This document shows positions 1 through 8,551 of a DNA stretch of 64,000 nucleotides, piece by piece. The notes beneath the pieces are model-generated. The model did no database searches. It was not told where the DNA came from and worked only from the letters and a program-made list of their open reading frames with translations. Source of the stretch: Clostridium sp. 1001271B_151109_B4 (GTDB taxonomy: Bacteria; Bacillota; Clostridia; Clostridiales; Clostridiaceae); assembly GCF_015670405.1 (NCBI RefSeq), contig NZ_JADPBQ010000006.1:60361-124360 (forward strand), in the 5' to 3' direction. Every line of letters begins with the position of its first letter. Position 1 is the stretch's first letter. A program made the position numbers and the translations under genes.

Positions 1-1
1 A

Positions 2-634
2 GGAGTAACAGGCCCAACAGGAGAAAGAGGAATTACAGGACCAACAGGAGTAGGAATCACTGGAGTAACAGGTCCAACAGGAGTAACCGGAGTAACAGGT
101 CCAACTGGACCAACTGGAGTTGGTGCAATAATACCATTTGCATCAGGATTGCCAATAATACCAATATCAGCACTTGCAGGAGTTGCAGGAACAGTAGGAG
201 TGGTTGGATTTGGTAATTCAGCAAATACAGTAACTCTTCTAGGTGGAAATGTTGATTTAACTGGTGCTGCAGGAACATTATTAAATATGGCATTTTCAGT
301 TCCTCGTCAAGCTACAATAACATCTATTGCAGCTTATTTTAGTGCAACAGCAGCAGTTTCAATTACTCTAGGTACAGTAACTCTTACCGCTCAACTTTAT
401 CAATCAACTACACCAAATAATACCTTCACACCAATACCTGGAGCTGTTGTTAGTATGCCACTTCCAGCTCTTGGTATTGCAGTTGGTGGAACTTTAAATG
501 GTATTACAACTGGACTAAATATATCAGTTGCACCACAAACTAGATTATTAATGGTATATTCAGTTCAAGTATCTGGTATAACAGTTGCAACCACAGTTGC
601 TGGTTATGCCAGTGCAGGAGTCACATTAGTTTAA
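2..634 (+). CDS. Collagen-like exosporium glycoprotein, BclA/BclB type (5' end outside window)
   Basis: The reading frame is open from the left edge, so only the C-terminal part is present. It opens with Gly-X-Y collagen-like triplets rich in GVTGPTG and GITGPTG (about 40 residues visible), then a roughly 165-residue globular domain starting near IIPFASGLP and containing [17 protein letters not shown] and [14 protein letters not shown]. These strings match the BclB-type C-terminal domain of spore-surface glycoproteins (established family). Such proteins form the hair-like nap of the exosporium, with Thr residues in the collagen part glycosylated. A terminator follows at 679-726. The N-terminal targeting leader cannot be assessed. 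The product class is secure; its role in this organism is inferred. Confidence 0.85.
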   Translation, partial: GVTGPTGERGITGPTGVGITGVTGPTGVTGVTGPTGPTGVGAIIPFASGLPIIPISALAGVAGTVGVVGFGNSANTVTLLGGNVDLTGAAGTLLNMAFSVPRQATITSIAAYFSATAAVSITLGTVTLTAQLYQSTTPNNTFTPIPGAVVSMPLPALGIAVGGTLNGITTGLNISVAPQTRLLMVYSVQVSGITVATTVAGYASAGVTLV

Positions 635-678
635 AAGATATAATAAATCTTTATATATGAGCTAGTTAAATAAATTAA

Positions 679-726
679 GTCTCATCTATATTATTTTTTA
701 AAAAATTATATAGGTGAGATTTTTAT
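679..726 (+). terminator. Intrinsic terminator after the collagen-like gene
   Basis: TCTCATCTATAT pairs with ATATAGGTGAGA (one G-U pair) around an AT-rich loop and is followed by TTTTTATTTAT. It lies 45 bp after the stop codon of the spore-surface gene. Confidence 0.75.
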
Positions 727-897
727 TTATTAATTTAAAATTATATAGTAATTAATGTATATAAGTAATTATTATATACAGCTGGAATGCTTGATTATTG
801 CTCTTTTCATTGTCAAAGCTAATGTGTTAATTATATTTAAAAATGTATTATATTACTATATGATTTAAATATATATAGACATTTAGGAAGGATTTTA

Positions 898-1281
898 ATG
901 TTCAAATTAAATTTAAATAGTGAAGATATTTTAATGAAGATTACAGTTACAAAGATTATCAATAATAAAGAGGTTATTACAAAGTTTATAGGTAATTTGT
1001 TAACTAGAGCTGGTGGAGATATAGCAGATAAAGTAAATATAATATTAACTAACGATACACTTTATTTAGAATATATAGGGCATGCAGCAATTGGATATGC
1101 TGAAGAAATAAGAGGTTTAGAAAAAATATCATTAAAAGACCTAAAAGGATTTTCTATAATATCAAATGAGAATGAAGAGTTAACAAAAACATTAAAGAAA
1201 GAACTTGCTTTTATAAGAAATAATTTAAATAATGATAATTTAGCTTTCTCTATGTCTAAAGTGATAAAAGACTTTCAATGA
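898..1281 (+). CDS. Small hypothetical cytoplasmic protein (127 aa)
   Basis: I do not recognise this protein. The ATG at 898 has a good ribosome site (AGGAAGG, 884-890) at 7 nt spacing; an internal Met at 934 (MKITVTK) is less well supported. It has no signal peptide or membrane segment. The N-terminal 90 residues look beta-rich, with alternating hydrophobic stretches such as KVNIILTNDTLYLEYIG, and the C-terminus is a charged helix. The overall shape could suit a PH-like or similar small beta domain, but that is only an impression. It is monocistronic: a terminator precedes it and the mntP promoter starts 25 bp after its stop. Confidence 0.7.
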   Translation: MFKLNLNSEDILMKITVTKIINNKEVITKFIGNLLTRAGGDIADKVNIILTNDTLYLEYIGHAAIGYAEEIRGLEKISLKDLKGFSIISNENEELTKTLKKELAFIRNNLNNDNLAFSMSKVIKDFQ

Positions 1282-1305
1282 AAATAAAAGTAATGGTATT
1301 ATCAA

Positions 1306-1334
1306 TTGACAATAAAGAATAAAGATGTTATTAT
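1306..1334 (+). promoter_or_regulatory. Sigma-A promoter of the mntP riboswitch transcript
   Basis: TTGACA (1306-1311), a 17-bp spacer and TATTAT (1329-1334) make a near-consensus housekeeping promoter. Transcription would start near 1341, exactly where the riboswitch aptamer begins. Confidence 0.75.
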
Positions 1335-1336
1335 TT

Positions 1337-1432
1337 ATTAGTCCTGATGAGGGAGTAGTTAGCATGAAAATGTGGTTAGGTCAACATAATGGTTATTAAA
1401 AGCCTGGCTTAATCTTAAATAACGAGACTCAT
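1337..1432 (+). ncRNA. yybP-ykoY manganese riboswitch aptamer
   Basis: The conserved yybP-ykoY core is visible: GAGGGAGTAG after the 5' P1 strand, and AGCCTGGC (1401-1408) on the 3' side, closing with GAGACT. P1 can form between AGTC (about 1339-1342) and GACT (about 1425-1428). The 3' P1 strand overlaps the left arm of the following terminator, so Mn2+-bound aptamer and terminator are mutually exclusive, predicting gene activation by manganese. The downstream gene is the Mn2+ exporter mntP, a known target of this class. Confidence 0.9.
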
Positions 1433-1470
1433 GGATGCTTTTTTGAGCATCTATGAATCTCGTTATTTTT
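1421..1470 (+). terminator. Riboswitch-controlled terminator of mntP
   Basis: AACGAGACTCATGGATGCT pairs along its whole length with AGCATCTATGAATCTCGTT (19 bp, with wobble pairs), followed by ATTTTTTTT. It is the expression platform of the manganese riboswitch. Confidence 0.9.
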
Positions 1471-1504
1471 TTTGCAAATAATAATAAAAAGAAGGAGAAT
1501 AAAC

Positions 1505-2149
1505 ATGAACATTATTACAATTATACTTACTGGTTTTGCATTAGCAATGGATGCATTTGCAGTATCAGTAACAAAGGGAATGACACTTAAAAATTTAACT
1601 AAGAAAATGGCTATAAAAATAGCTTTGTTTTTTGGAGTATTCCAAGCTGCTATGCCTTTAATAGGATGGCTTTTAGGAATAAGTTTTCAAGGATATATTC
1701 AAGCAATAGACCATTGGGTTGCTTTGATTTTACTTTCTATTTTAGGTGGAAAAATGATTTATGAGTTTTATGAAAATAGAAAAGAAGCAAAAGAAGAAAA
1801 AAATGAAGCTGTTAATGAAGCTAGTACAACTTTAGAGGAAGAAAGTGTAAGAGGAGAAGAATTATCAAATAAGGAATTAACAACATTATCTATAGCAACA
1901 AGTATAGATGCATTAGCTGTAGGGATAAGTTTTGCGTTTTTAAATGTTAATATAGTTTCATCTTCAATTATAATAGGAATAATAACATTTATTGTCTGTT
2001 TTATTGGTGTAATTGCAGGTAAAAAAATAGGTGGGTTATTTAAAGATTATGCAGAACTTGTAGGTGGTATTATTTTAATTCTTATAGGAATAAATATATT
2101 TAATGAACATACAGGGATTTTGACATATTTATTACAAAACATTTTCTAA
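1505..2149 (+). CDS. mntP: Manganese efflux pump MntP
   Basis: A 214-residue integral membrane protein of the MntP (former DUF204) family that exports Mn2+ and protects against manganese excess. It has about six hydrophobic segments and two homologous halves, each with the conserved acidic motif: ALAMDAFAVSV (Asp16) and ATSIDALAVGISF. Between the halves is a charged cytoplasmic loop (EAKEEKNEAVNEAS). The ATG at 1505 is chosen because GAAGGAG (1491-1497) lies just upstream; an in-frame TTG at 1472 falls inside the terminator tail and is not credible. It is the only gene under the yybP-ykoY riboswitch, which agrees with function. Length is slightly above the usual 185-190 residues because of the loop. 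Confidence 0.93.
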   Translation: MNIITIILTGFALAMDAFAVSVTKGMTLKNLTKKMAIKIALFFGVFQAAMPLIGWLLGISFQGYIQAIDHWVALILLSILGGKMIYEFYENRKEAKEEKNEAVNEASTTLEEESVRGEELSNKELTTLSIATSIDALAVGISFAFLNVNIVSSSIIIGIITFIVCFIGVIAGKKIGGLFKDYAELVGGIILILIGINIFNEHTGILTYLLQNIF

Positions 2150-2186
2150 TATAATTATATGCAGATTAAGTAAATAATAATAAATA

Positions 2187-2300
2187 AAATAAGCACTAAA
2201 AATGTAAAGTATTAATTAGAGGTTATTGGTTCAAATGAGGATTTGTTTGGAGTAAATAACAAAAATTTAATAATATTTATATTTAAAGTGCTTTTTTATT
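2187..2300 (+). ncRNA. Nested hairpin with T-run (mntP terminator or small RNA)
   Basis: AAGCACT (2191-2197) pairs with AGTGCTT (2287-2293), followed by TTTTTATTACTTTTTT. Inside are ATTAATT with AATTTAAT, GTTATT (2222-2227) with AATAAC (2255-2260), and an apical CAAAT-GAGG-ATTTG hairpin (2232-2245). These stack into one elongated structure of about 100 nt, far longer than an ordinary terminator. It lies 40 nt after mntP. It may simply end the mntP transcript or be processed into a small RNA. I do not recognise a known family. Confidence 0.4.
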
Positions 2301-2683
2301 ACTTTTTTAATAATTAGTTAGATTTATTTTTTTAAATCAAGTGATAATGCATTGCACTTTTTGAATATATTATTTTCAAAGATTTTATTTATTTCATCAA
2401 ACTTATTAGAATTGCTTATCATTAAATTAATTTTATTATAAATAAATATTCGACTCGTCTATATTGAAGCTTAAAGCAATACTTTACATAGTATAAAATA
2501 ACTTTTATAAGATAATTGCACAGCTGATTTTACCAAATTTCAACAATTGATTTTTTAATAATAATATTTATAATTGTAAAATAAAAATTTTTTAAATTAT
2601 TATAAAGGTAGTGGTTATATTATCAATTTATTATTAATTAAATATAATGATAGTTGAATACTATTTAATAATGGAGGGAATAG
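2301..2683. other. AT-rich intergenic region
   Basis: About 380 bp with no credible reading frame. It must carry the promoter of the C39-like peptidase gene, but no single -35/-10 pair stands out. Nothing else is recognised. Confidence 0.5.
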
Positions 2684-3685
2684 GTGAGTAATAAATCTTT
2701 AGATTCAATGATATTTATTAGCAAGAAAGAACTAAAATTAATAAAGGAAGAAAATAAGGACATATATTTATCTAAGATAATTAAAATTGAGGGCTTTAAG
2801 AAACTTATAGTTTCATGGAATGTAGCAACTCCACAGCAATCTTATATTATAGTTCAGGCAAAAGTTTATGTTCAGAATAAAAAGGATAAAAAGAAAAAAT
2901 GGTCAGAATGGATATCTTGGGGAAAATGGGGGACAAATATAAAAAGAGGTTCAGAAAGTATTAAATATGATGAAGTAAAAATTGATGTTGATACTTTAAG
3001 TATAAATGAAGGATATTGTGGTAAGGCTATTCAACTAAGAATAGTTAGTTATTATGATAATATTGAAGGGGCAGCGGATGTAAGGGAATTAGCTATTACT
3101 TATTATAAAGAAAATAATGATGATTTAAATAATAAAGGATATGAGTTAATAAATAAATTAATAGAAACTCCATGTATTTCACAAATGCAAAGAGATGAAA
3201 GGATAGCGCATAAAATTTGTAGTCCAACAAGCTTAACTATGCTGTTAAATAGATTAGGGGAAAATTTAAAGGTTGAAGATGTTGCATATAGTTGTTTTGA
3301 TTATAATTATAATGAGTTTGGAAATTGGACGTACAATGTTGCTTATGCAGGCAGTCTTGGATATAAAGCATATGTTGAATATGGAGGAATAAATTCACTT
3401 ATTAGAGAAATTGGCAATGAGAGTCCGGTTGTGGTTAGTGTAAAGTATACCAATGATATTGATAATAAAGAATATCCATATGTTAAGAATGCACCCTTAA
3501 CTACAAGTGGACATTTAATTGTTGTTTGTGGAATTGAAGTTAATAAAGGGGGAAAATGGATTATGGTAAATGATCCAGCAGGGAAAGACGATGAAAGTGT
3601 TAGGTTGAAGTATAAGTTTGAAGAATTTATGAAAGCATGGCAAAGGTCAAATTATATAATGTATGTTATTCATAAGAATGGTTAA
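2684..3685 (+). CDS. C39-like cysteine peptidase family protein, no signal peptide
   Basis: A 333-residue protein starting at GTG behind GGAGGG. Residues 1 to about 145 look like a beta-sandwich (KLIVSWNVATPQQSYIIVQAK, KWSEWISWG). Residues about 160-333 match the Peptidase_C39_2 papain-like fold: catalytic Cys179 in KICSPTSLTMLL, His277 in SGHLIVVCGIE and Asn296/Asp297 in WIMVNDPAG. Known family members cleave peptides or act at the cell surface, but no export signal is visible, so either it is cytoplasmic or it is released with spores or lysed cells. It stands alone between AT-rich DNA and a terminator. Family confidence is good; the substrate is unknown. Confidence 0.75.
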   Translation: MSNKSLDSMIFISKKELKLIKEENKDIYLSKIIKIEGFKKLIVSWNVATPQQSYIIVQAKVYVQNKKDKKKKWSEWISWGKWGTNIKRGSESIKYDEVKIDVDTLSINEGYCGKAIQLRIVSYYDNIEGAADVRELAITYYKENNDDLNNKGYELINKLIETPCISQMQRDERIAHKICSPTSLTMLLNRLGENLKVEDVAYSCFDYNYNEFGNWTYNVAYAGSLGYKAYVEYGGINSLIREIGNESPVVVSVKYTNDIDNKEYPYVKNAPLTTSGHLIVVCGIEVNKGGKWIMVNDPAGKDDESVRLKYKFEEFMKAWQRSNYIMYVIHKNG

Positions 3686-3700
3686 AATTTTATTTTGAAT

Positions 3701-3741
3701 AAAGCTATATTGAACTGAAAAGGGTTTAATGTAGCTTTTTT
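3701..3741 (+). terminator. Terminator after C39-like peptidase gene
   Basis: AAAGCTATATTGAAC pairs with GTTTAATGTAGCTTT, with a short loop, followed by TTTTTT. Confidence 0.8.
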
Positions 3742-3850
3742 GTGTTATATGTAGTTATATCTTGAAAATTGTGAGTTAGTTGGATATAATAGTAAGAATG
3801 CAGGGTGAAAATACAAGAAAAATAGGAAAATATAAAAAAAGAGGAAAACT

Positions 3851-5446
3851 ATGGAGAATATATTTGAGGATATAAGCGACTATATTGTTGTTGTTAATGA
3901 GAGTAAAATAATTAAGTTTTGTAATAAAAAATTTGTGGAGAAACTAAAGTATAAAAAAGAAGAAATAATAGGTAGGAATTTAGAAGAAGATTTACTATAT
4001 AATAGTAAATTGCTTTGGAATATTAAACATTCATATAAGGTTTTAAATGAGAATGATAATATATATAGTTTTAAAAGTAAAGAAAATTGTATTGAAAGTT
4101 TTATTGGAAAAGTATATAAAACGAAATGGAATAATGAAGAAGCATATTTAATGAGATTTGATCCGAAAAAATATGATGATAAAGAGAAAAGTGATAATAT
4201 AATAAATGATTTAGATAGGGATTTGAAATTAGCAATTAATAAGTATGAGGGAGCCGAAGCAAAAATTTCTATGCTTTTAAACACAACTATTGATTTGCTT
4301 GGATTTTTAGATGAACAAGGAAGAATACTTAGAGTTAATCAAGAATGGCAGAAATGTTTAGGATGGACAGATGAGGATTTGAAAAATATAAAGTGGCAAG
4401 ATTTATTTCATCCAGATGAAAAAAATCAAGTCATAGCTATGGCTAGGGCTAGTAAAAAAGAAGGAGAAATATGTGAAGGTACAAATAGATGTAGATGTAA
4501 GAATGGCGAGTATAAAATTATTTACTGGAAAGGCATATATATTAATAAATGGGGAATATTTGTAGGGTCAGGAAGTGATATTACTGAAGAGAAAAAATAT
4601 GAATCAGAAAGTAAAAAGTATGAAGAAGCCTTTCATGCAGAATTAATAAAAAATGAGTTTTTTACAAATATGTCTCATGAATTTAAAACACCATTAAACA
4701 TAATATTTTCTGCACTGCAATTAATAGAGCATGGTATTAAAAACAATCAAATTATAAGTGTAGATAGTTTTAATTTAGACAAATATATAAATTCAATTAA
4801 ACAAAATTCCTATAGACTATTGAGATTAGTAACTAATATTATAGATGCTAGTGAGTTTGATATGGGTTATTATAATTTAAATATGAAGAATTGTAATATA
4901 GTTTATTTAGTTGAAGATATGGTTACATCTGTAATTAGTTATGTTGAAGGAAAAAATATTGAAATAACTTTTGATACTGAAGTAGAAGAAATTATGTTAG
5001 CTTGTGATCAGGAAAAAATAGAGAGAATAGTATTAAATTTGATTTCTAATGCAATTAAGTACACCAGTAAGGATAATACCAAAGTTGGAAAGATAGATGT
5101 GAGTTTGTCTATTGATAATGGATATGTATTAATTTCTATTAAAGATAATGGAATTGGAATTTCACAAGAAGAAATAGGTATTATATTTAATAGATTTAAG
5201 AGAATTAATAATAAATTAAATAGAATGACTGAAGGAAGTGGAATTGGCTTAGCTCTAGTAAAATCTTTAGTTGAAATGCACGATGGTGAAATAAAAGTAA
5301 AGAGTGAAATTGGACAAGGAGCTGAATTTATTTTTTCTATTCCAATTAGAACAGTTAATGAGTATTCAATGGAACATAGAGAAATGATTAAATCAACAAA
5401 AATTGAAAGATGCACTGTTGAATTTTCGGATATATATGAGTTTTAA
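3851..5446 (+). CDS. Soluble PAS-PAS sensor histidine kinase
   Basis: A 531-residue kinase without membrane segments, hence a cytoplasmic sensor. Residues about 1-105 form a PAS domain (SDYIVVVNESKIIKFCNKKF), residues about 140-250 a second PAS (DLLGFLDEQGRILRVNQEW ... GSDITEEKKYE), then HisKA with phospho-acceptor His276 in NMSHEFKTPLN. The HATPase_c domain has the N box (Asn396/Asn400, LNLISNAIKY), G1 box KDNGIGIS and G2 box GSGIGLALV. PAS-PAS-HisKA kinases of this layout are common in clostridia, some feeding the sporulation phosphorelay. No response regulator lies nearby, so it is an orphan; a Spo0A-type target is only a guess. Confidence 0.88.
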   Translation: MENIFEDISDYIVVVNESKIIKFCNKKFVEKLKYKKEEIIGRNLEEDLLYNSKLLWNIKHSYKVLNENDNIYSFKSKENCIESFIGKVYKTKWNNEEAYLMRFDPKKYDDKEKSDNIINDLDRDLKLAINKYEGAEAKISMLLNTTIDLLGFLDEQGRILRVNQEWQKCLGWTDEDLKNIKWQDLFHPDEKNQVIAMARASKKEGEICEGTNRCRCKNGEYKIIYWKGIYINKWGIFVGSGSDITEEKKYESESKKYEEAFHAELIKNEFFTNMSHEFKTPLNIIFSALQLIEHGIKNNQIISVDSFNLDKYINSIKQNSYRLLRLVTNIIDASEFDMGYYNLNMKNCNIVYLVEDMVTSVISYVEGKNIEITFDTEVEEIMLACDQEKIERIVLNLISNAIKYTSKDNTKVGKIDVSLSIDNGYVLISIKDNGIGISQEEIGIIFNRFKRINNKLNRMTEGSGIGLALVKSLVEMHDGEIKVKSEIGQGAEFIFSIPIRTVNEYSMEHREMIKSTKIERCTVEFSDIYEF

Positions 5447-5699
5447 GTAAAGTTATAAATCTATAGATAAAATGCAAAATATAACTTTGAAAATTTAAGG
5501 TATTCATGTAAAGAAATGAGATTGTAAAATTGATAGTTCAGGCTATAAAATATTTAATTTTCATAAAAAATTAAGGTTAAAGTGGCAAATTTAATCTTAA
5601 TAATGAATTTTATGAGAAAAGTAGTAAAATATATGGAAAAATCATTGATTAAAATATATAATTTATTATGTCAAAATGTATATTTTAATAGGTGGGGAT

Positions 5700-7541
5700 G
5701 TGAAAAATAGAATGCAGAAGAAAAAGCTAAAAAAAATAATTGCTGTTTCAGGTGTTGTTGGAGCTATGTTAAGTGCTAAAACTATACCTGTAAATGCAAC
5801 TACTATTAATAATAGTGGAATTGCAGTGGCATCTGTAAGTAAAGGACAAGTAGTTAATGTAACTTCAACTTTAAGAGTTAGATCAGCTGCTAATACAAAT
5901 TCAACAGTACTTGGAACATTGAGAAATGGTTCTACATTTGATATTATTTCAAAAAGTGGAAGTTGGTATGAAATTAACTATAATGGTGGAAGTGGATTTG
6001 TTCATGAAGATTATGTTAAAGAAATTACAGAATCTTCAACAGTTTCAGCAACTGGAAAGGTAGTTAATGTTACTTCAAATTTGAGAGTAAGAAGTGGAGC
6101 ATCAACGAGTGCATCAGTATTAGGATATATAACTAATAACACTTCAGTAAGTATAGTTGGAGTAGAGGGAAGCTGGTACAAGATTAAATATAATAGTGGT
6201 TATGGCTATGTTCATAAAGACTATATATCAGTTGATGGAAGTTCAAGTGATAATACAAATAATAATGCAAGTAATGGTAACAATAATTCTTCTGAAACTG
6301 TAATTAATAAAACAGGATATGTGTACAATGTAAGTAGTGGATTAAATGTAAGAAGTGCTGCATCAACAAGTTCTACTATTTTAGGTACTTTATATTCAGG
6401 AAGCTCTGTTAATATTATAGGTGAAAGTGGAAGCTGGTACAAGATTAAATATAATAGTGGTTATGGCTATGTTCATAAAGACTATATATCAGTTGATGGA
6501 AGTTCAAGTGATAATACAAATAATAATGCAAGTAATGGTAGCAATAATTCTTCTGAAACTGTAATTAATAAAATAGGATATGTGTACAATGTAAGTAGTG
6601 GATTAAATGTAAGAAGTGAGGCATCAACAAGTTCTACTATTTTAGGTACTTTATATTCAGGAAGCTCTGTTAATATTATAGGTGAAAGTGGAAGTTGGTA
6701 TAAGATAACATATAATTCATCAACAGCTTATGTTCATAAGGATTATATAACTGAAAATAAACCATCTTCTGGTAGTGATAATAATAGTAGTACAAGCAAT
6801 GATTCAGTTTCAAATGGAAATTCTTCATCAAGTGAAGCTATGAATGAAACTGGTGTAGTAGTAAATGTTTCTTCAAATCTTAGAGTAAGAAAAGAAGCTT
6901 CATCAAGTTCATTGGTTTTAGGATACCTTTTAAATAACCAAACTGTAACTATTACAGGTAAAGAAGGTAATTGGTATAAGATTAACTTTAATGGATCTAC
7001 AGGTTACGTAAGTGCTGATTATGTAAAGATAACAACTGGAACTACTAATAATGGAGGTAGTACAGGCAATAATAGTGGTACAGAGTCTGTATCTAGTTCA
7101 TATGAAATAGTTTTAGAAGCTTTAAAATCACAAATAGGTTCACCTTATGCTTATGGTGCAGCTGGAGAATTAGTTACTAGAGCTTCAATTGATAGCTTAA
7201 AAGGAAGATTCCCAAGTGATGCAGCACAAGGGAAATATGATGCACTAGAGCAATATGTAGATAGTGGATTAAGAGCTTTTGATTGTTCAGGACTTATGCA
7301 ATGGGGATTTGCTAAAGCAAATATTAATATTGGAAGAACTACTTATGATCAAATAAATGCTGGTGTTGAAGTATCTATAAACAATATTCAACCAGGAGAT
7401 TTATTATTTGATAGTAATCTTGGACATGTTGCTATGTATATAGGAAATGGACAATGGATTGAATCACCTAGTACTGGTAAAACTGTTAGAATAACAGATG
7501 TACGTTGGGATTCAGCTACAAGAGCTAGAAGGGTGTTCTAA
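5700..7541 (+). CDS. Secreted NlpC/P60 peptidoglycan endopeptidase with five SH3b repeats
   Basis: A 613-residue secreted cell-wall hydrolase. The GTG at 5700 follows GGTGGGG; an ATG at 5712 is an alternative. The N-terminus is a signal peptide (KKKLKKIIAV ... cleavage likely after PVNA). Five bacterial SH3 repeats follow (about residues 48-108, 122-180, 205-270, 292-355, 388-450), each with LRVRS/LNVRS, GSWYKIKYN and YGYVHKDYI signatures, separated by Ser/Asn/Gly linkers. The NlpC/P60 domain (about 475-613) has Cys529 in FDCSGLMQWG and His576 in LGHVAMYIG. Such enzymes cut D-Glu/meso-DAP stem-peptide bonds. Repeats 3 and 4 derive from an almost exact 261-bp DNA duplication. Monocistronic. 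Confidence 0.92.
   Translation: MKNRMQKKKLKKIIAVSGVVGAMLSAKTIPVNATTINNSGIAVASVSKGQVVNVTSTLRVRSAANTNSTVLGTLRNGSTFDIISKSGSWYEINYNGGSGFVHEDYVKEITESSTVSATGKVVNVTSNLRVRSGASTSASVLGYITNNTSVSIVGVEGSWYKIKYNSGYGYVHKDYISVDGSSSDNTNNNASNGNNNSSETVINKTGYVYNVSSGLNVRSAASTSSTILGTLYSGSSVNIIGESGSWYKIKYNSGYGYVHKDYISVDGSSSDNTNNNASNGSNNSSETVINKIGYVYNVSSGLNVRSEASTSSTILGTLYSGSSVNIIGESGSWYKITYNSSTAYVHKDYITENKPSSGSDNNSSTSNDSVSNGNSSSSEAMNETGVVVNVSSNLRVRKEASSSSLVLGYLLNNQTVTITGKEGNWYKINFNGSTGYVSADYVKITTGTTNNGGSTGNNSGTESVSSSYEIVLEALKSQIGSPYAYGAAGELVTRASIDSLKGRFPSDAAQGKYDALEQYVDSGLRAFDCSGLMQWGFAKANINIGRTTYDQINAGVEVSINNIQPGDLLFDSNLGHVAMYIGNGQWIESPSTGKTVRITDVRWDSATRARRVF
6171..6692 (+). repeat. 261-bp tandem duplication inside the SH3b gene
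   Basis: The segment beginning AGCTGGTACAAGATTAAATA at 6171 recurs in frame at 6432 with only a handful of base changes across 87 codons, covering the end of one SH3b repeat, the linker and the start of the next. Near identity at DNA level indicates a recent or gene-converted duplication. Confidence 0.85.
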
Positions 7542-7551
7542 GGCGAAAAAT

Positions 7552-7600
7552 AGGTTCATGAAATTAATAATAATAGTTATTAATTTCATGACCATTTTTT
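7552..7600. terminator. Terminator between converging hydrolase and ldh genes
   Basis: GGTTCATGAAATTAATAA pairs with TTATTAATTTCATGACC (one bulge) and is followed by ATTTTTTATT on the plus strand. An A-run on its left gives weaker activity for ldh on the minus strand. Confidence 0.85.
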
Positions 7601-7612
7601 ATTATTAAAATT

Positions 7613-8551
7613 TTATTTATCGTTAATTCTATCGATGTATTGTTTCATTAAGTTTGCTGATGAAAGGAATTTTTCTTCTTCTTCTTTAGACAATTGAATG
7701 TTTAATACTTTTTCAACACCATTTTTACCAAGGATAGTTGGAACACTTAAGTAAGCATCACTAACTCCATAGTAATCATTTAAAAGTGTTGAAACAGTTA
7801 AAATACTTTTTTCATCTCTAATAATAGCTTCAACGATTCTTGTTAATGCAATTGCAACTGCAAATGCTGTTGCGCCTTTTCTCTTTATAACTTCGTAAGC
7901 ACAGTTTTTAACATCTTCTGCAATAACAGTTTCATTTCCTTCATCCCATGTTATTAAATTTTGTTCAGAGAAGCTTTTAACTGGAATACTTCCAATCTTT
8001 AATGTAGACCAAGTCACAAATTCGCTATCACCATGTTCACCAAGAACATATCCTTCAACATTTCTTCCATCTATGCAAAAGTACTTACCTAATAAGCTTC
8101 TAAGTCTTGCAGTATCTAAAACTGTTCCAGAACCGATAACTCTTTCTTTTGGGAATCCTGATAATTTATAAGTCATATAGGCAAGTATATCAACAGGGTT
8201 AGAAACAACTAGTAAAATTGAGTTAGGACTTAACTCAGCAAGTTTTGGAATGAAACTTTTAAATATTAAATAGTTTTTATCTACTAAGTCCAATCTTGTT
8301 TCACCAGGTTTTTGTGGAGAACCAGCAGTGATTATGATTATATCTGAATTTTTTGTATCTTCTAAAGTTCCTAAAGTAACATTACATGGACGGCATAAAG
8401 AACTTCCATGCATCAAGTCCATAACTTCACCTAATGCTTTGTCTTGATTTATATCATTTATTACTATTTCTCTTGCGATTCCTTTTTGTAGCAATGCAAA
8501 TGCAGTAGTTGCACCAATAGCACCTGCTCCAATTATTGATATTTTACTCAT
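7613..8551 (-). CDS. ldh: L-lactate dehydrogenase
   Basis: A 312-residue NAD-dependent L-lactate dehydrogenase that reduces pyruvate to lactate and regenerates NAD+ during fermentation. The Rossmann motif IIGAGAIGATTAFAL opens the protein. The substrate loop GSPQKPGETRLDL carries Arg86 and Gln80 (lactate rather than malate type), Arg149 lies in DTARLRSLL, and the catalytic His173 in the signature GEHGDSE. Length is normal. A GAGGTG ribosome site precedes the ATG. It is monocistronic and convergent with the NlpC/P60 gene. Clostridial ldh genes are often Rex-controlled; only weak TTGTTAA half-sites are visible upstream. Confidence 0.95.
   Translation of the reverse strand: MSKISIIGAGAIGATTAFALLQKGIAREIVINDINQDKALGEVMDLMHGSSLCRPCNVTLGTLEDTKNSDIIIITAGSPQKPGETRLDLVDKNYLIFKSFIPKLAELSPNSILLVVSNPVDILAYMTYKLSGFPKERVIGSGTVLDTARLRSLLGKYFCIDGRNVEGYVLGEHGDSEFVTWSTLKIGSIPVKSFSEQNLITWDEGNETVIAEDVKNCAYEVIKRKGATAFAVAIALTRIVEAIIRDEKSILTVSTLLNDYYGVSDAYLSVPTILGKNGVEKVLNIQLSKEEEEKFLSSANLMKQYIDRINDK

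Noticed and set aside
57..293. Leu/Gln-rich frame on the minus strand of the collagen-like gene
   Set aside because: Its composition is the reverse-strand shadow of GTNACNGG repeats; it has no ribosome site.
5447..5490. AAAGTTATA/TATAACTTT inverted repeat after the PAS histidine kinase
   Set aside because: Loop of over 20 nt and no T-run; not strong enough to call a terminator or operator.
6171..6692. Possible CRISPR-like or mobile repeat
   Set aside because: The repeat is in frame with SH3b domains, a multiple of three (261 bp) and without spacers.
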